A stretch of DNA of 64,000 nt from Trueperella pyogenes (GTDB taxonomy: Bacteria > Actinomycetota > Actinomycetes > Actinomycetales > Actinomycetaceae): NCBI RefSeq assembly GCF_900460345.1, contig NZ_UHHW01000002.1, positions 1,922,001 to 1,986,000 of the forward strand, given 5' to 3'. Position numbers and translations under genes: made by a program. The notes beneath the pieces were generated by a model. It saw nothing but the letters and a program-made list of their open reading frames with translations, did no database searches and had not been told where the DNA came from. Shown here in pieces: positions 7,672 through 17,614 of this stretch. Numbering within the stretch: position 1 is the stretch's first letter; every line of letters starts with the position of its first letter.

Positions 7672-10600
7672 TTAGCGTTGACGACGCCGGATTAGTGCAA
7701 TTGCACCACCCACAAGGATCAAGATTCCAGCGGCAATTGCCAGGCCAATGACTGTTGCGCCAGTGAATACCAAAGCAGACTTCTGTGAAGGAGCTGGTGC
7801 CGAGTCGACAGTCGGCTGTGGAGCCGGTGTCGGCTGCACTGTCTGCTGCGGGGTCGGTACCGGATCTTCACTGGGCGCGGGTTGCGGGTCAGGCGCTGGC
7901 TGCGGGTCTGGCTTAACCTCCGGAGTCGGATCCGGCTTCGGATCGACTTCCTTGAGCTTGATCGAGACCTTGATCGGATCATGATCGGACGAGCGGTAGG
8001 AAGTCGTGTCGTAGAGATCCTTGACCTTCACGTTGTAGTTGTAACGCGAGTACTCGAACGCGAGGGGCTCATCGGCATTGACATCCCAGACCTGGGCGTC
8101 AAGCGTCATGGCGTATGCCGACGCATTGGCGAACATGTGGTCGAGCGATCCAGCGAGGCCACCGTAGACGTAGGTGAATGAGTCCGTGTCGAATTCTTCG
8201 ACGATCTCCTTCCAGCCGTTCGCCTTGAACTCAAGCACCGGATCCTCAGCACCGTATGCGTTGAAGTCTCCGATAGCGAAAATCGGCTTGCCCGGGAATT
8301 CCTTCTCTAGCCAAGCACGCAGTTCTTTAGCCTGCTCGATGCGGAGTAGATTGGAATTGCCCTGGCCCTTATCGTTGTCAGCCGGGTTGGTCTTCGGGGC
8401 AGAACCCTTCGACTTGAAGTGGTTGACCGACACGACGAATTCTTCGCCCTTCGGCGCGCCCTTCTCATCGATTGCTTGGAAAACCTGTGCAATTGGCTCG
8501 CGCGCCAGACCCGTGAAATTGGCACTTCCGATAAGAGTGCGCGTCTCGCCCACAGTCTTCACCTTGGCAGGTTGATAGATGAACGCGAGTCGGATCACAT
8601 CGGTGTCCGCGGCGATCTTCGACGGAGTTGGAACAGCAGCCCACTTCTCCGAACCCGCCGCCTTGTTCAGTGCCGCAACAAGAGTGTTGAGCGCGAAGTC
8701 GCGGTCCTTGCTGAAACGGCGAGAGTTCTCAATCTCTTCCAGGCCAACTACCTCAGCGTCCAGTGCGTTGATTGCCGTGACAATCTTCTCCTCTTGGCGC
8801 TTGAGGGCAGCTTCGGAATATGCGCCACGCTGTTCACACTTGTTCGAGGTCACAAAATCGCCCTTGCGATCCTTGTAGCCGTCTTTACACTTCCACTCTG
8901 CGCCGGTGGTAGCGAAGTAGTTGAGCACATTGAACGTTGCGATGTTGATGTCGCCCTTTGAGGCAGGAGCCTCCGGACGGGTGTTGTTCTTGAACTCCAC
9001 CCACTTACTCGTGTTATCGACGTATGAATCCGGGGTGTCTTCGCCCTTGACGTTGATCTCCTCAGTCGGCTGGAGACGCCACTTGTCGAAACCGAAGTCG
9101 AGGATAAGCGGCTGCTTAAACACGACCTGCGCACCTACACGCGCCGGATCCTTGACGTTGAGGTACGCCGCCGGAATCAGATCGTTGCGATAATTATTGA
9201 ACTTCGTCAAGTCGCGCGAGACGCCGTCGTCAAGAATCAAAGCATTCTCAGCGTTAAACCGAGCAAGCTTCGCCACTTCATCCGGCGAGGTCACCGGATT
9301 GTGCAGCTGCGACGGGGCGACAAACGGCTTGAGACCAGGTGCCAGCCCAAGCTCGCCGAAGCGTCCTGTGTTGTAGTTATCGGTGATGGTGTAATCGCCG
9401 GTGATGGAGACGAGCATGCTCTCGAGCTTCTCGCGCTCAACGTCACCCGCAGGCAACGACTTAAGCTCAACCGGCTTGGGATCGACGAAGCCTTCAGGCT
9501 TTTCCAGCTTCGTCCACTTAGGATCTTTCAGCTGGGTTTTACTCTTCTTGTCTTTCTGACCCTTGTATTCCGAGGCCTTGCCCGTTACCTGTATAAAGTC
9601 GCCCTTGGCAACACCTTTTGCAATGTTGCTGCCATAGACGAACACGGCATGCGAGGCCTTGCCGTCGTGGGTTCCGCCCGTCCCCGGCGTCTGAATAACG
9701 ACGCCGTCGTAGCCACCCTTAGCGTATACAGCAGTTACCACGCCCTGGGTCGTCACTTCCTGGCCCTCGAGCGGTGTGGTTGCACCTTCGCCTTGGATCT
9801 CCGCGATCGGAGTGATCTGCACGCCCGGCTCAGGTTTCGGCTCTGGATCCGGCTTCAGCTCAGGAACTGACGTATCGAGCACCTTTAGATTGACCTTGAT
9901 CGGGTCGTGATCCGAGGAACGGAATGCTGTGGTGTCGTAGAGATCCTTGTACTTCACGTTGTAGTTGTAGCGTGAGTACTCGAAAGCCAGCGGCTCATCG
10001 GCGTTGATATCCCAGATATCACCGTTCACAACGAGCTCTTTAGCCTGAGCGTTGGCGAGAATGTGATCCAGCGAGCCAACGTAACCCGAGAACTGGTAGG
10101 TCTGCTTATTCGGAGCGAGCTCCGGACCTAGATCAGTGTAGCCGTTCTTTGTGAACTCGCGGATCGGGTCCTCAGCACCATACGCATTGAAGTCACCGAT
10201 GAAGAAGATCGCCTTGTCGGCAAATTCTTTCTCCACCCAGTTGCGTACTGCCTTAGCCTGCTTCACGCGGAGCTTGTTGTTATTGCCCTGATACGTATCC
10301 GTATCCTTCTTATCCTTGAGACTCCCCTTGGACTTGAAATGGTTGGCAACCGCCACGAAGCTCTTACCCGCAGGGCTGCCGTCAGAACCGATCGCCTGGA
10401 ATTCCTGTGCGAGCGGCTCACGAGCCGTACCAGTGAAGTCCTTGTTCCCGATGAGGATCTTAGAGTCACCTACCGGCTTCACCTTAGACGGCTGGTAGAT
10501 GAACGCGAGGCGGATGACGTCCTCGTTAGCAGGCAACGCCTGAGGTGACTTTACAGCCGCCCACTTCTGCGTCCCGGCCTTGTCATTAAGAGCGTTAACG

Positions 10601-12480
10601 AGGTTCTCCAGCGCAGCGTCACGATCTTTACTAAAACGTTTAGAGTTCTCAATCTCCTCGAGGCCCACTACGCTGGCGTCGAGTTCATTGAGTGCAGTGA
10701 CAATCTTCTCCTGCTGGCGTTGGAAGTCTTCCGCACGGAAAGCACCACGCGCCGAGCATGGCTTATTCGTAGTGAGGATATTCCCTGCACGATCCTTGTA
10801 TCCGGATTTACAACCAAGTTCCTCGCCGGTCGTAATGAAGTAGTTCAGTACATTGAAAGTGGCAAGGGAGATGTCGCCGCCCTCGTTAGAAGGTGCTGCT
10901 GGGCGGTCGTTATTGGTGAACTCAACCCAGTCGAAGGAGTTATCCTTGAACTCTGTCTCGGTGCCCTTAACGTTGATAGGCTGTGTTGGCTGGATCTTCC
11001 ACGCATTGTCGCGGTAGTCAATAATCATCGGCTTCTTGAACACGACCTGCGCACCGGCACGAGCAGGTTTATTGACATCAAGGTAAGGCGCAGGAATTAG
11101 ATCGTTACGGTACTTGCGGTCAAATTTGACAAGATCCCAAGAAATACCGTCATCGAGGTTGATGAGACTCGCTCGGTTCATCTCATCCAGAGCCTTGATT
11201 TCGGCGGGATTATCCGCGGGATTGTACTTTTGTGACGGCTGCAGGAGCGGCTTATCCCCAGGGGCCAGACCAAGCTCGCCCCAGCGCGCAGTGAATATAT
11301 TCTTATTCTTCTGTCCCAGATCTTTCTGGAGATAATTGTTGGTAATCGTCATCGGAGCCTTGATGTCGACCAGCATGCCTTCGTACTTTTCACGCGCAGT
11401 ATTCCCCACTGGGAATTCTTTAAGAGTTACCGGCTCCGGTGCTTTAATGCTCGTCTTGTCTAACTGAGTAACGTTCTTTAAATCTTTGAGCTGGGTCAAC
11501 CCATAGTACTCCGCTGCAGTACCTGTGACACGCACGTAGTCACCCTCGGCTACCTTCTTGAGTGCGAGCCCCTTGGGGTCATAGAGGAAGAGACCGTGCG
11601 AAGCCTTACCGTCATGAGTGCCACCTGTCCCCGGAGTCTGGATATAAAGACCGCTAAATCCGCCGGATGGGTACATTGCCGTGACCACACCTTCGGTGGT
11701 GACCATCTTTCCCTCCAGCGGCGTCTTATCTCCTGTCCCTTGGATGTCTGCGATCGGCGTGATCTCACCAGGCTGTGGCGCCGCAGGATCATCCGGCTTC
11801 GGCTTCTCCGGCGCTGGACTCGTCGGCTCGTCCGGCTTAGGTTCGCCAGAGTTCTTGCGTGCGTCACCACCCGTAAACATCGGGTTCGGAGCACCTTGGT
11901 GGAAATCAGCTTTGTTGTCGTCAGTATCATTACCGTCTGAACGGTGGATTGACTGCTTTGCAGTAGGCTTAGTAGCGGGGCCACTACCTTCAAACTTCTT
12001 GGCATTTCCGTACCCGACGGCATCCACTACACCCTTAACACCAGCCAAGTCCTTACCCGGCGCTGTCAACTTTTCTTGATGCTCAACAAGTGCAATGACA
12101 CCATCCTTGCTTGCAAGGGCAAGTTCGCTCTCGACATCTCCAACAAGATCTGCTGCACCAGGCTTGGTTGCGTTCTTACCGAGAACTAGATAGTAGCCCT
12201 GGGGTTTAATCTTTCCGCTCAACGAGGCCTTTTTGGAAAAATTTGTACCCTTCTGGGCGGCGTATTGAACAGACCAGCCGCTCACATCAATTGGAGCATC
12301 TGTCGGATTGTACAGCTCAACGTAATCTCGATACTCATTCCCTTTACTGTCACCATACGTGTACACTTCCGAAATCACGACATTCTTGCCATCCGGCGCT
12401 GCCGCCGCCGGCACCGTCGCCAGCGGTATTGCAAGCACCGTGGCTGCCAAGGCCGCGATGAGTGATGCTCCCCGTTTCAC
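7672..12480 (-). CDS. Cell-wall-anchored ExeM/NucH-type nuclease with duplicated catalytic module
   Basis: A 1602-residue secreted protein. Order: signal peptide (residues 1-28), lamin-tail domain (NVVISEVYTYG onward, about 31-190), Pro/Lys linker, then two tandem copies of an OB-fold-like region plus an endonuclease/exonuclease/phosphatase domain. Each copy begins ITPIA.IQG and shares GVVTA, IQTPGTGGTHDGKASH, FNVLNYF, VVGLEEIENS, NHFKSK, the catalytic GDFNAYGAEDP and SSDHDPIKV. Then comes a Pro-rich stalk and a C-terminal LVFTG sorting-like motif, hydrophobic helix and RRRQR tail. Family members degrade extracellular DNA and normally carry one module; here both copies keep the catalytic residues. 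Expected to sit on the cell surface. Confidence 0.9.
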   Translation of the reverse strand: MKRGASLIAALAATVLAIPLATVPAAAAPDGKNVVISEVYTYGDSKGNEYRDYVELYNPTDAPIDVSGWSVQYAAQKGTNFSKKASLSGKIKPQGYYLVLGKNATKPGAADLVGDVESELALASKDGVIALVEHQEKLTAPGKDLAGVKGVVDAVGYGNAKKFEGSGPATKPTAKQSIHRSDGNDTDDNKADFHQGAPNPMFTGGDARKNSGEPKPDEPTSPAPEKPKPDDPAAPQPGEITPIADIQGTGDKTPLEGKMVTTEGVVTAMYPSGGFSGLYIQTPGTGGTHDGKASHGLFLYDPKGLALKKVAEGDYVRVTGTAAEYYGLTQLKDLKNVTQLDKTSIKAPEPVTLKEFPVGNTAREKYEGMLVDIKAPMTITNNYLQKDLGQKNKNIFTARWGELGLAPGDKPLLQPSQKYNPADNPAEIKALDEMNRASLINLDDGISWDLVKFDRKYRNDLIPAPYLDVNKPARAGAQVVFKKPMIIDYRDNAWKIQPTQPINVKGTETEFKDNSFDWVEFTNNDRPAAPSNEGGDISLATFNVLNYFITTGEELGCKSGYKDRAGNILTTNKPCSARGAFRAEDFQRQQEKIVTALNELDASVVGLEEIENSKRFSKDRDAALENLVNALNDKAGTQKWAAVKSPQALPANEDVIRLAFIYQPSKVKPVGDSKILIGNKDFTGTAREPLAQEFQAIGSDGSPAGKSFVAVANHFKSKGSLKDKKDTDTYQGNNNKLRVKQAKAVRNWVEKEFADKAIFFIGDFNAYGAEDPIREFTKNGYTDLGPELAPNKQTYQFSGYVGSLDHILANAQAKELVVNGDIWDINADEPLAFEYSRYNYNVKYKDLYDTTAFRSSDHDPIKVNLKVLDTSVPELKPDPEPKPEPGVQITPIAEIQGEGATTPLEGQEVTTQGVVTAVYAKGGYDGVVIQTPGTGGTHDGKASHAVFVYGSNIAKGVAKGDFIQVTGKASEYKGQKDKKSKTQLKDPKWTKLEKPEGFVDPKPVELKSLPAGDVEREKLESMLVSITGDYTITDNYNTGRFGELGLAPGLKPFVAPSQLHNPVTSPDEVAKLARFNAENALILDDGVSRDLTKFNNYRNDLIPAAYLNVKDPARVGAQVVFKQPLILDFGFDKWRLQPTEEINVKGEDTPDSYVDNTSKWVEFKNNTRPEAPASKGDINIATFNVLNYFATTGAEWKCKDGYKDRKGDFVTSNKCEQRGAYSEAALKRQEEKIVTAINALDAEVVGLEEIENSRRFSKDRDFALNTLVAALNKAAGSEKWAAVPTPSKIAADTDVIRLAFIYQPAKVKTVGETRTLIGSANFTGLAREPIAQVFQAIDEKGAPKGEEFVVSVNHFKSKGSAPKTNPADNDKGQGNSNLLRIEQAKELRAWLEKEFPGKPIFAIGDFNAYGAEDPVLEFKANGWKEIVEEFDTDSFTYVYGGLAGSLDHMFANASAYAMTLDAQVWDVNADEPLAFEYSRYNYNVKVKDLYDTTSYRSSDHDPIKVSIKLKEVDPKPDPTPEVKPDPQPAPDPQPAPSEDPVPTPQQTVQPTPAPQPTVDSAPAPSQKSALVFTGATVIGLAIAAGILILVGGAIALIRRRQR

Positions 12481-12717
12481 AGAGTTCCCCTTCGTGTAGT
12501 TAGCTGTGCGCCCACATTGGCGCGGTTTTGTGCATCAGGATATTATCCCGCTCCGACAAAAATGTCCGAATAGTCAACATCTTTGTTTCTCGCTATCCTA
12601 CAACCCTACTCCTCTTTGGCGAACTAAACTATAAGATGAAATATAGATAGCTTTCTCTGAGTGCACGGAAGAGGCCGGGCTCGAAAAAGTGTCGGAACGC
12701 CGTTTTAGAATGACTCC

Positions 12718-14745
12718 ATGACGATTTTTGACTCGATGGAATCTTTCATTGCCCACCCCCGCGTGAACGCCTTGACCACCAGGCACGGCCGCACTATCGC
12801 CACTGTCGCGCGCCTGACGAAGAAAAAAGACAAATACGTCTCCTCTCTTGTGGAACTCACCGATGGTCACCCACACACCTTGACCCGCTCGATTAAGGGC
12901 GAAGGATTGATGGAGATCGGTGAGCGCGGAGAGGTATATTTCACATCCGGCCGTGCGGATGATCACGGCGGAGAGTCAAATGCGCTGTGGATGCTTCCTC
13001 CTGGCGGCGAGGCACGGGTCGTCCTGCGCACGCCCGGGCAGATTGTTTCGGTGCTTGCAGAAGCGGGCAAGCTGCTGTTGACAGTCGAGGTTTTTCCCGG
13101 CAAATCCCTTGAGGACGACGCCAAGGCGGTAGCCGAGCGCAAAAAGCGCGGCGTCAGCGCAATCCTGCATGAGGATTTCCCGGTGCGCTCCTGGGACCAC
13201 GACCTCGGTCCTGCATATCCACGCCTGTTCATGGCGGACGCTCCCGATTTGGAAGACTTCTCCCCTGCTGGCGACGCCGCGGACGGATCCGCTGAAGGCT
13301 CAGCGCTGCCCGCATCCGAGATCACGCTCCGGCCGATTACCACCCCGGCGGGCCGACTCCACGAAGCCACACTCGCACCCAACGGAGAGTACGCACTGGT
13401 CACCGTGGGTAAGACTGTCACGGGCTCAACTGAGCAGATCTCCTCCGTTTGGGAGGTCACGCTTGCTACAGGCGAGGCGCGCGAGGTAGCCATCGCTCCA
13501 CGCGAGTACGACGACGTCGCAGACTACACCTCCTACTCTGCTGGCAATTACTCTCCAGACGGCTCGAAAGCAATCATCTTCGCCGAGTCGGGCAACATGG
13601 ATGGCGATCCGCTGCGGTTATGGGCGGAGGTGTGGGATCGCACGACCGGCGAGCACACGCGCTTGGCGGCGGACTTTGATGACTGGCCTGGCCAAATCGT
13701 CTGGGTAGACGACTCCACGCTGGTTCTGCACGCTCCGCGGCTTGGGCGCGAGTCGCTCTACGTCGTCGACCTCGGCGAAGACTCCATCTCGCTACTCACC
13801 GACGACGACTTCGCCTACACCAACCTCGGCATCCGTGACGGCAAGATCTACGCGCTGCGATCGGCAATCAACCAACCCGCACGGCCCGTCTGTGTAGAAC
13901 TCGATGGAACGGTCACCGAACTAGCGACCCTCACCCCGGAAATCACCGCACCTGGGCGCCTCGAAGAGGTCACCGCAAAGGGCGAGGATGGCACCGACAT
14001 CCGCGCGTGGCTCTGGCTGCCTGAGGAGGCTTCAACTGCCAAGCCCGCTCCGCTCCTCGTCTTCGTCCACGGGGGCCCATGGGGCTCCTGGAACGACTGG
14101 ACTTGGCGCTGGAATCCAGGCCCCTTCGCCGCCAAGGGCTACGCAGTTCTCCTGCCCGATCCCGCTATTTCGACTGGTTACGGCCAGCACATGATCGACC
14201 GCGGCAACGACGCGATCGGCGATGCACCCTACACCGACATCCTCGCCCTCGTTGATGCTGCAGAAGCTCGCGAGGATATTTCCGGTGAGCGCACAGCACT
14301 GCTCGGGGGATCGTACGGCGGATACATGGCCAACTGGATGGCCGGACACACCGGCGCCCGCTTCTCCTGCATTGTCAGCCATGCGTCGCTGTGGAACGTC
14401 GGGCAGATGGCCGGGACCACCGACAACGGCGGCTGGTACGAGTGGATGATGCCCACCCAGGAGGCCATCTACTCGCCCCATCGTTTCGCCGACCAGATCG
14501 AAGTGCCAATGCTCATCATCCACGGAGATAAGGACTACCGCGTCCCACTCTCCCAGAGCCACGCCTTGTGGCAAGCGCTTAACCGGGTGTCCAAAGTGCG
14601 CGGCCACAAATTCTTGTACTTCCCCGACGAAAACCACTGGGTGCTCAAACCCTCGAACTCGATGGTCTGGTATCAGACCGTCATGGCGTTCGTTGACCAG
14701 CACGTACTTGGCAAGGAATGGACCAAACCCGAGCTACTCGGCTGA
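12718..14745 (+). CDS. Prolyl oligopeptidase-family (S9) serine peptidase
   Basis: A 675-residue S9 family peptidase with an N-terminal beta-propeller-like region and a C-terminal alpha/beta-hydrolase domain. The catalytic Ser is in GGSYGGYMANW, the Asp in HGDKDYRVP and the His in DENHWV; VFVHGGPWGSWND forms the oxyanion region. No signal peptide is seen, so it is likely a cytosolic peptidase or acyl-aminoacyl-peptidase-like enzyme (S9C). It diverges from the nuclease gene across 237 bases that contain no other gene. Confidence 0.88.
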   Translation: MTIFDSMESFIAHPRVNALTTRHGRTIATVARLTKKKDKYVSSLVELTDGHPHTLTRSIKGEGLMEIGERGEVYFTSGRADDHGGESNALWMLPPGGEARVVLRTPGQIVSVLAEAGKLLLTVEVFPGKSLEDDAKAVAERKKRGVSAILHEDFPVRSWDHDLGPAYPRLFMADAPDLEDFSPAGDAADGSAEGSALPASEITLRPITTPAGRLHEATLAPNGEYALVTVGKTVTGSTEQISSVWEVTLATGEAREVAIAPREYDDVADYTSYSAGNYSPDGSKAIIFAESGNMDGDPLRLWAEVWDRTTGEHTRLAADFDDWPGQIVWVDDSTLVLHAPRLGRESLYVVDLGEDSISLLTDDDFAYTNLGIRDGKIYALRSAINQPARPVCVELDGTVTELATLTPEITAPGRLEEVTAKGEDGTDIRAWLWLPEEASTAKPAPLLVFVHGGPWGSWNDWTWRWNPGPFAAKGYAVLLPDPAISTGYGQHMIDRGNDAIGDAPYTDILALVDAAEAREDISGERTALLGGSYGGYMANWMAGHTGARFSCIVSHASLWNVGQMAGTTDNGGWYEWMMPTQEAIYSPHRFADQIEVPMLIIHGDKDYRVPLSQSHALWQALNRVSKVRGHKFLYFPDENHWVLKPSNSMVWYQTVMAFVDQHVLGKEWTKPELLG

Positions 14746-14754
14746 GCCCGCTTC

Positions 14755-14781
14755 GGCGTCGTCGGCTTGGCTGACGACGCC
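14755..14781 (+). terminator. Hairpin after the S9 peptidase gene
   Basis: GGCGTCGTC (14755-14763) pairs with GACGACGCC (14773-14781) just after the stop codon at 14745. There is no clear T-tract. Confidence 0.5.
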
Positions 14782-15005
14782 GGCCAGGCCCACGCGAATC
14801 CCCGCGCCCCTTGCGTCTCCTGGGGATTTTCGCTGGAATCTCGCCAGAGCTCCGGCTCATATCCTCTCACGCGCGCTGCACATATGTGCACGCTTTCCCA
14901 ACTTCACCACTTTCTCCACCGAAGTGCGCCCGGCACCGCTCTAGCCGTCTAACCTTAGTCGGCAGATTGCTTTCGCAATCGTTCACACGAAGGAGTTTGA
15001 ACAAG

Positions 15006-15740
15006 ATGGAGCAAAGGATCTTCGCTCATCGAGGCATAAGCAGCCTCGCACCCGAAAACACCATGGCGGCATTCAAACAGGCCGTCGAGCGCGGATTGAC
15101 ATGGATTGAAACGGACGTCGACATCCTGGGCGACGGCACGCCAATCCTCATCCACGACACCACCCTTGACCGCACTACCGGCGCATCCGGTTCCTACTAC
15201 GGGCTCGCCAAAGCCGACCTCGCACACATCGACGCCGGCTCCTGGTTCAGCCCAGAATACCAACAGGAACGGATCCCCACGCTGCACGAACTGGTCGATT
15301 TCATGAACGAAACCGGCCTCAACGCCAACATTGAGCTCAAGTCCAACGAGGCCGGCGCACAGATGAGCCACCTCCTTATCGATAACGTCCTCAGCGAACT
15401 CAGCCGACTCGACGGCCCGCGCGTCATCGTCTCCTCCTTCAACCATCTCCTGCTACGCGAGATCAAGACGAAGAATCCCAACCTCTCCATCGGCGCACTC
15501 TTCGTGAAAGAAAACCTGTGGCCGGACTGGAAATCAGTTCTTGAACTCCTCGAGGCCGACTACATCCACCCCGACTCAGACGGGCTGACCAAAGACATGA
15601 TTCACGCATTCCGCGCAGCCGGGTTCGGCGTGAACGTATGGACCGTCAACAGCCCGGCCCGCGCAAACGAACTCTTCAATTGGGGCGCTACCGGCGTCTT
15701 TTCCGACGTCCCCCATCTGCTCCAGCATCTTGCCCAGTAG
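15006..15740 (+). CDS. Glycerophosphodiester phosphodiesterase
   Basis: A 244-residue GDPD enzyme of UgpQ type: FAHRGISSLAPENTMAAF carries the HRG and EN motifs, ETDV and HDTTLDRTT follow, and NIELK is the inner metal/active-site strand. It hydrolyses glycerophosphodiesters to glycerol 3-phosphate plus an alcohol. There is no signal peptide, so it acts inside the cell on imported substrate. The ATG at 15006 follows AAGGAGTTTGAACAAG and homologues start here. The next gene, 27 bases downstream, is an MFS transporter, so the pair probably imports and cleaves glycerophosphodiesters. Confidence 0.9.
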   Translation: MEQRIFAHRGISSLAPENTMAAFKQAVERGLTWIETDVDILGDGTPILIHDTTLDRTTGASGSYYGLAKADLAHIDAGSWFSPEYQQERIPTLHELVDFMNETGLNANIELKSNEAGAQMSHLLIDNVLSELSRLDGPRVIVSSFNHLLLREIKTKNPNLSIGALFVKENLWPDWKSVLELLEADYIHPDSDGLTKDMIHAFRAAGFGVNVWTVNSPARANELFNWGATGVFSDVPHLLQHLAQ

Positions 15741-15767
15741 CGTCTGATCACTCACACAAGGAAAACC

Positions 15768-17138
15768 ATGACAACATCCAGCACACACGGCATCGACACG
15801 ACTAAAAAGAAGAGCCGTATCCCCATCTTCTTACGGAAAGGACGCACCGCACCATTCCTCACGGTCGTACTCGCCGGGCAGCTCACCTACTCCGCCTTCG
15901 AAGCGTTCAAAGGCTCGCTCATGCTGCCGCTGACCGAGGTCCTCGGGATCTCGATTGGCCAGTTCGGCATCCTCATGGGCTGGCTCGGCATCGCCATGTT
16001 CCTCTACGTTCCGGGAGGCTGGGTCAACAACCGCTTCACGATTCGGCAGATCCTCGTCGCCTGGTCAGCGTGGCGTATGCTCACCGCCCTCGTCCTCTTC
16101 CTCATTCCCGGCCTATCATTCAACGTCATGATCGCCATCGCGATCTCCTGGGGCGTATGGGACGCAATCGGCTGGCCCGCCGTCGTGAACGGGATCGCCT
16201 TTCTGTCGAAAGATCAGGACAAGGAAGGCCGCGGTCTTGCCATGGGTCTGCTCGAGTCCATTCGGCGCGCGGTTGAGTTCGTGATGAATATCGCCGTCAT
16301 TGGCCTGCTGGCCGTCTTCGCAAACCAGGCCACCACCGTGATGCGCATTGCCGCCATCACCTACACGCTCATCCTCATTCCGCTCATCTTCGCGATTATC
16401 AGGTTCGTGCCAAAGAACGCCACCGCTGAGCCGCAAGATGCCAACGACACCGAAAACAAAGCCGCACTGCGTGGCCTTATCCATGTGCTGGCCAAGCCGC
16501 GCGTGTGGATGGCTGGCATCGCCGCTATGTGCGTCTACTGGTGCTACGTCAACCTCATTTACTCATCGGCCCCATATCTTTCGCTCGTCTATAAGGCGAC
16601 CACCGCTCAGGCAGGGGCGTTCGGCATCTTCAACACAGGTCTCGTGGGGATCTTCGCCGGTCTCGTTGCTGGTCTGCTCGCCGACTATGTTTTCAAGTCC
16701 TCGACCCGCATGATGGCCGTGGCGCTTTCTATCATCGCCGTCGGCACTATCGCGCTCTTCCTGATGCCGGGCGCCCACGTGCTCGTCGCGATGCTCCTGC
16801 TGATCCTCATGGCATTCGGCGTCTTCATGGGCAAGGCAGTTATCCTCGCGCCGATCGCCGAACTAGGCCTGCCAGATTCGATCAACGGATCCGCCATGGC
16901 GGTCGGCTCGTTTCTGGCCTACGCGTCGATCTTCTGGGGCAACCCGCTCACCGCCGGCCTCGTTGAGCGCGCTGGCGACAACCCGACCGCCGGGTACCAG
17001 CAAGTCTTCATGATCACGATTGCGGTTGCCATCGTGGGTGCTACCGCCGCCTGGGGCCTGGACTTCGTCAACCGCCGCGCTGCGCGCAAGCGTGCCGACG
17101 CCGTGCCCAATCCGACGACGCCGTCCCCAGCCCGTTGA
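15768..17138 (+). CDS. MFS transporter, probably for glycerophosphodiesters or organophosphates
   Basis: A 456-residue major facilitator protein with about 12 hydrophobic segments and a long central loop around residue 220. AFEAFKGSLMLPLTEVLGIS starts near residue 45. It resembles the organophosphate:phosphate antiporter/NarK-like groups but carries no signature that fixes the substrate. The tight spacing after the glycerophosphodiesterase gene and the good AGGAAAACC site suggest one operon and a substrate related to glycerophosphodiesters, which is inference from context. Confidence 0.82.
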   Translation: MTTSSTHGIDTTKKKSRIPIFLRKGRTAPFLTVVLAGQLTYSAFEAFKGSLMLPLTEVLGISIGQFGILMGWLGIAMFLYVPGGWVNNRFTIRQILVAWSAWRMLTALVLFLIPGLSFNVMIAIAISWGVWDAIGWPAVVNGIAFLSKDQDKEGRGLAMGLLESIRRAVEFVMNIAVIGLLAVFANQATTVMRIAAITYTLILIPLIFAIIRFVPKNATAEPQDANDTENKAALRGLIHVLAKPRVWMAGIAAMCVYWCYVNLIYSSAPYLSLVYKATTAQAGAFGIFNTGLVGIFAGLVAGLLADYVFKSSTRMMAVALSIIAVGTIALFLMPGAHVLVAMLLLILMAFGVFMGKAVILAPIAELGLPDSINGSAMAVGSFLAYASIFWGNPLTAGLVERAGDNPTAGYQQVFMITIAVAIVGATAAWGLDFVNRRAARKRADAVPNPTTPSPAR

Positions 17139-17614
17139 GACCGACTCCGCCTGGCGACGCCGTGCCCGGCGCGCCGACGGGGTACCTTCAGGCGCCGGCG
17201 GAGCACCCACAAACAGCGTTTCTTGACTATCGACCGATGGAAAACCGCCGTTTACACGCAATATTTACGCCGCTAAATAATTCGCCCCCGCTCATCTGCA
17301 ACCCCCATCTACACGGCCGCCGAGCAGGGAATTTAGCTTTAGGACGGACAGTTAAGAAAACAATAGTAAGCAGCACCACAGACATATTCCACCGATGTCG
17401 GGTATCATCAAGCCGGACAAAACTTAGGGTACCCTAACTTTGTGTTGTGCCATGCTTGCGCACCGCCGAATGGTCGGTTGCCACAAAAATAGCGGGGATC
17501 TAGCTAGCACCTAGATCCCCGCCTGCTCTGCAGCCCAGAGTACGGGAGATCCGGTTTTGTTCAGCACAACCATGTGAACAGCCGCAGAGCAGTTCCCCAT
17601 ATGCAAGGAGAAAT
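17139..17614 (+). promoter_or_regulatory. Long structured leader of the leucine-rich-repeat surface protein
   Basis: This 476-base gap holds no gene. It contains the candidate iron box at 17424-17437, a perfect 12-bp hairpin at 17492-17522 (GCGGGGATCTAG / CTAGATCCCCGC), and a second inverted pair CTGCTCTGC (17523-17531) and GCAGAGCAG (17584-17592) just ahead of the ribosome-binding site AAGGAG. Bases 17240-17420 are AT-rich compared with the neighbours. Confidence 0.55.
17424..17437. promoter_or_regulatory. Candidate DtxR/IdeR-type iron box
   Basis: The perfect palindrome TTAGGGTACCCTAA sits in the longer ACTTAGGGTACCCTAACTT. It resembles the actinobacterial iron-box consensus (TTAGGTTAG.CTAACCTAA) in its TTAGG..CCTAA arms. 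It lies about 180 bases before the surface-protein start. Binding is inferred from the pattern only. Confidence 0.5.
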
